A stretch of 64,000 bases of DNA from NCBI RefSeq assembly GCF_016592595.1, contig NZ_AP012977.1, positions 1,341,912 to 1,405,911 of the forward strand, written 5' to 3'. A program made the translations under genes and the position numbers. The notes under the pieces were generated by a model. The model ran no database searches, was not told where the DNA came from, and saw nothing but the letters and a program-made list of their open reading frames with translations. This DNA comes from Abyssogena phaseoliformis symbiont OG214. Its GTDB lineage: Bacteria; Pseudomonadota; Gammaproteobacteria; PS1; Pseudothioglobaceae. Of the stretch, positions 61,792 to 64,000 are shown piece by piece (within the stretch, counting starts at the first letter, position 1; every line of letters begins with the position of its first letter).

Positions 61792-62545
61792 TTATATTGC
61801 CACATAAGACGGGCTGAAAAATAATAACACAAATGCAGATAATACTAAAAAGGCCCAAAGGCAAATGCTTGATTATAAGTACGACTCCTAAGCCAATAAC
61901 CAAAAAAGAACAAAATACCAAGCGCTGAAGCAATTAATAACACATCAGGTAAACTCTGCCAGCCAAGCCATGCGCCTATAGCGCTCATTAATTTAAAATC
62001 GCCATAGCCCATATGCCTTCCTTGCCTTTCCAAATTTTAAACAACCAACAAATACTCCATAAAATCAAATACCCTGCCACTACACCAATCACTGCATCAG
62101 ACAAATGAATACGCCCATCAATATTAAAGATAAGCCCTAGCCACAACAATGGCAAAGTAATAACATCGACAATAATTGATGCTTTGAATCAATTACAAAA
62201 AGTGCAATCAGCGCATAAGCAAACAATAAATAAAACCCGCTTTGGGCACTAATACCAAATTGATAAACCGCCAAGGCACTTAATATGCCTGTTGTTAACT
62301 CAACTAGCGGATATTGAAAAGAGATGGGCACTTGGCAGCTCTTGCATTTGCCTTTTTGCACTAAAAAAACTAACAATAGGCACTAATTCTAAAACCCCCA
62401 AGGTATGTCCACAATTTGGACAAAACGAGCGAGCAGGGCTGTTAATACTAATATCTTCGCCATTAATATTCAGTGGCAAACGGGAAATGACCACATTTTA
62501 AAAACTGCCTATACATAAACCCAATACAATGGCTAAGAATATCAC
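61792..62545 (-). pseudogene. pilD: Prepilin peptidase PilD, degraded
   Basis: Membrane aspartyl protease that cleaves and methylates type IV pilins. From GTG 62545 the frame gives VIFLAIVLGLCIGSF, a TAA in place of Leu, and NVVISRLPLNI. CPNCGHTLGVLELVPIVSFF and CKSCQVPISFQYPLVELTTG follow (the Cys pairs). After frame changes come the active-site regions FVIDSKHQ and GYGDFKLMSAIGAWLGW. The last 22 codons are out of frame behind a T run. Several lesions. Confidence 0.88.
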
Positions 62546-62562
62546 TTTGCTACCCCTTTAAA

Positions 62563-63604
62563 TTAAGGCTCAAAAGGAATGCATTTAGTAACAAAAAATA
62601 ACGTAGAACTTACACTGGCCATAAAATGTGTTACAGAACCTCCGGTGGTAGTACCAGAACTAGGCGTTAGCAAAGTAATCCACACATCTCAAGAATCGGT
62701 TGCACCAACTATATCAGTTGCATGAGAAGTCCAAGAAATAATCTCCTCGCCATTCGCAGACGCGATTAAAGAGGGCATTACATAAATAGTAGGCGATGCA
62801 TCATTATCATTATCAAAATCACAACTAGGTTTATAAACCGTGGGTGTGGAAGCCCTGCCAGAGGCGCTACCACCAGCAAACTTCAACCCCTGGTTAAAAG
62901 GTACGAAGGACAAACTCTTTTCAAGACGGTTACGATTCGTTAATTCAATATCAACCACATTTTGAATAATGCCTTTTTTCGCATCATAAGCACCAGTAGC
63001 GTCTCCCAAAGATACTGAACTCCCATGCACAAATACGTTATTATTTTTTGTTAAACACAAGAACCTATTTAGCACTGATACGTAAGCCAATTTTAAAACA
63101 TTCAAAACAACAGTTGCAGGACTAACAGTAAGGGAGGCACCCAAAGTAATCGTTGCATTAGGTAGCTAGTTAGCAATATATTCAGCCCAACTTAGGTTAA
63201 TATCACCAATTTCAACCGTAAATGTTGCACCATTAGTCGCAGTACAAACAGTGGTATAGACTGTACCAAGCCCCCAAGCAGTTGTATCAGTTGCAATGCC
63301 CTGTAAAAACATTGGGCTGGCAGAAAATACACTATATTGTATCATTACAAATATTATTTGTACCAGGAAATCTACATTGCTGAGTATCATACAATTACAC
63401 CGCTTCAGCAATGGTCCACATTTCAGAAACCACCAGCTCGGCACGTTTTTTCTCAAAATCAAAAATATGTGGAATAAACACACTGGACAAAATGGTAATA
63501 ATAATCATAATGGCCATCGACTCAATCATAGGAAAACCTTTTTGCTTTACTACCGCATCAAGCCTTGCTTGATGCGGTGATTGTATTTTAAGATTATGGC
63601 GCAT
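62563..63604 (-). pseudogene. Type IV pilin-like protein, degraded
   Basis: From ATG 63604 a long leader ends in a prepilin cleavage site, KGFPMIES, followed by a hydrophobic helix (MAIMIIITILSSVFIPHI). One frameshift near 63400-63480 moves to a frame with DTTAWGLGTVYTTVCTATNG. That frame continues past in-frame TAG (63166) and TGA (62689) to 62563. The mature protein would be about 320 residues, larger than a major pilin, so a minor or MSHA-like pilin is likely. Confidence 0.75.
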
Positions 63605-63635
63605 ATTTTCCTGTTAAATAATTAGCTCTAAAATT

Positions 63636-64000
63636 TCAAGAACCCTGTTTTACTTTGAGTTGTTCATAATCTTGTTGATAGTAAAACTGCTTATTCCAGT
63701 TAAGCTTGCCCAGTTGGTTTTTTTCTAACTTCGCTCTAGGATAAACCCTAAAAACAGTAGAAGTGGCACTACTATTCTCTAAACTACTAGCAATAAACCC
63801 AACAGGTTCAGCTTCATCGAAGGGAACACGAGTAGAGATTGATACTGTTGGCGATACAGTATAGGTGTAGTTACTATCCAGCCTCATTGCTAAAATGATT
63901 CGTAGTGGGCAAACTACCGCCTGTATAGGCAACATTGAACGTAGCAATACTGCCAAAATCAGCAAAAATTGGCGTAGACTGCCAAGATTCACCGACATTA
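63636..64000 (-). pseudogene. Unidentified protein next to the pilin-like gene, partial
   Basis: The 3' part of a gene that enters from the right edge. The end is open in one frame from about 63890 to 63636 (NYTYTVSPTVSISTRVPFDE, VFRVYPRAKLEKNQ). The preceding part reads best in another frame (WQSTPIFADFGSIATFNVAY, GGSLPTTNHFSNEAG), so a frameshift lies near 63890. The sequence is beta-rich and Thr/Ser-rich like a surface protein. No family recognised; pilus-cluster membership is inferred from position. Confidence 0.45.

Overview
The window reads as a chromosome segment of a sulfur-oxidising, carbon-fixing gammaproteobacterium in an advanced state of gene loss. The best fit is a chemosynthetic symbiont of the SUP05 / bathymodiolin / vesicomyid type. 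The reasons are the reverse sulfate-reduction module (Sat with AprA, AprB and AprM), a Calvin-subtype class II aldolase beside tkt, gap, pgk and pyk, AT-rich DNA, very tight gene packing, and many recognisable but broken genes. There is also a decayed SpvB/RHS toxin-like gene of the kind known from bathymodiolin symbionts. The lineage is inferred from gene content only; no marker gene was searched.

Layout. 1-3.4 kb: sat, aprM, aprB and aprA (energy from sulfite via APS), with a good promoter before aprM and palindromes before sat. 3.5-5.7 kb: a 38-bp perfect inverted repeat, lptA, an enlarged lptC, and thiE divergent from lptC with overlapping start codons. 5.8-14.7 kb: an mreB pseudogene, then an addA-like helicase-nuclease, argS and polA. 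14.8-19.4 kb: znuC without znuB or znuA, a small intact membrane ORF, and a 3.4-kb shattered SpvB/RHS gene. 19.4-28.7 kb: ccoG-ccoH behind an FNR-type site, dapD, a broken DUF218 gene, then tatD-rluC-ubiA and mnmG-rsmG-AsmA-like. 28.7-36.1 kb: the sugar-phosphate cluster tkt, gap, DUF302, pgk, pyk, fba. 36.2-43.6 kb: tRNA-Met, coaE, rsmI and dolP, interleaved with broken genes for a 2Fe-2S ferredoxin, YraN, RNase HII, Fic, PurD, an unknown protein and TruB. 43.6-48.7 kb: the rimP-nusA-infB-rbfA operon (truB, its usual last gene, is dead) and tRNA-fMet. 48.7-59.7 kb: gshB, crcB, rarA, apbE, mltB, ruvX, pyrB, a broken UPF0149 gene, a candidate 6S RNA, tRNA-Phe, trxB, ftsK and lolA. 59.6-64 kb: only broken genes, namely hemN, a Crp/Fnr regulator, pilD and pilin-like genes.

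How it fits together. Long housekeeping genes (polA, infB, addA, ftsK, mnmG) are open throughout. Lesions concentrate in dispensable functions: cell shape, toxins, AMPylation, type IV pili, oxygen-independent haem synthesis and its likely regulator, some RNA modification, and, surprisingly, purD. The lesions are frameshifts (several at A or T runs), in-frame nonsense codons, short tandem duplications and internal deletions. That mixture points to real reductive evolution rather than sequencing error, though single-lesion cases such as DUF302 deserve a read check.
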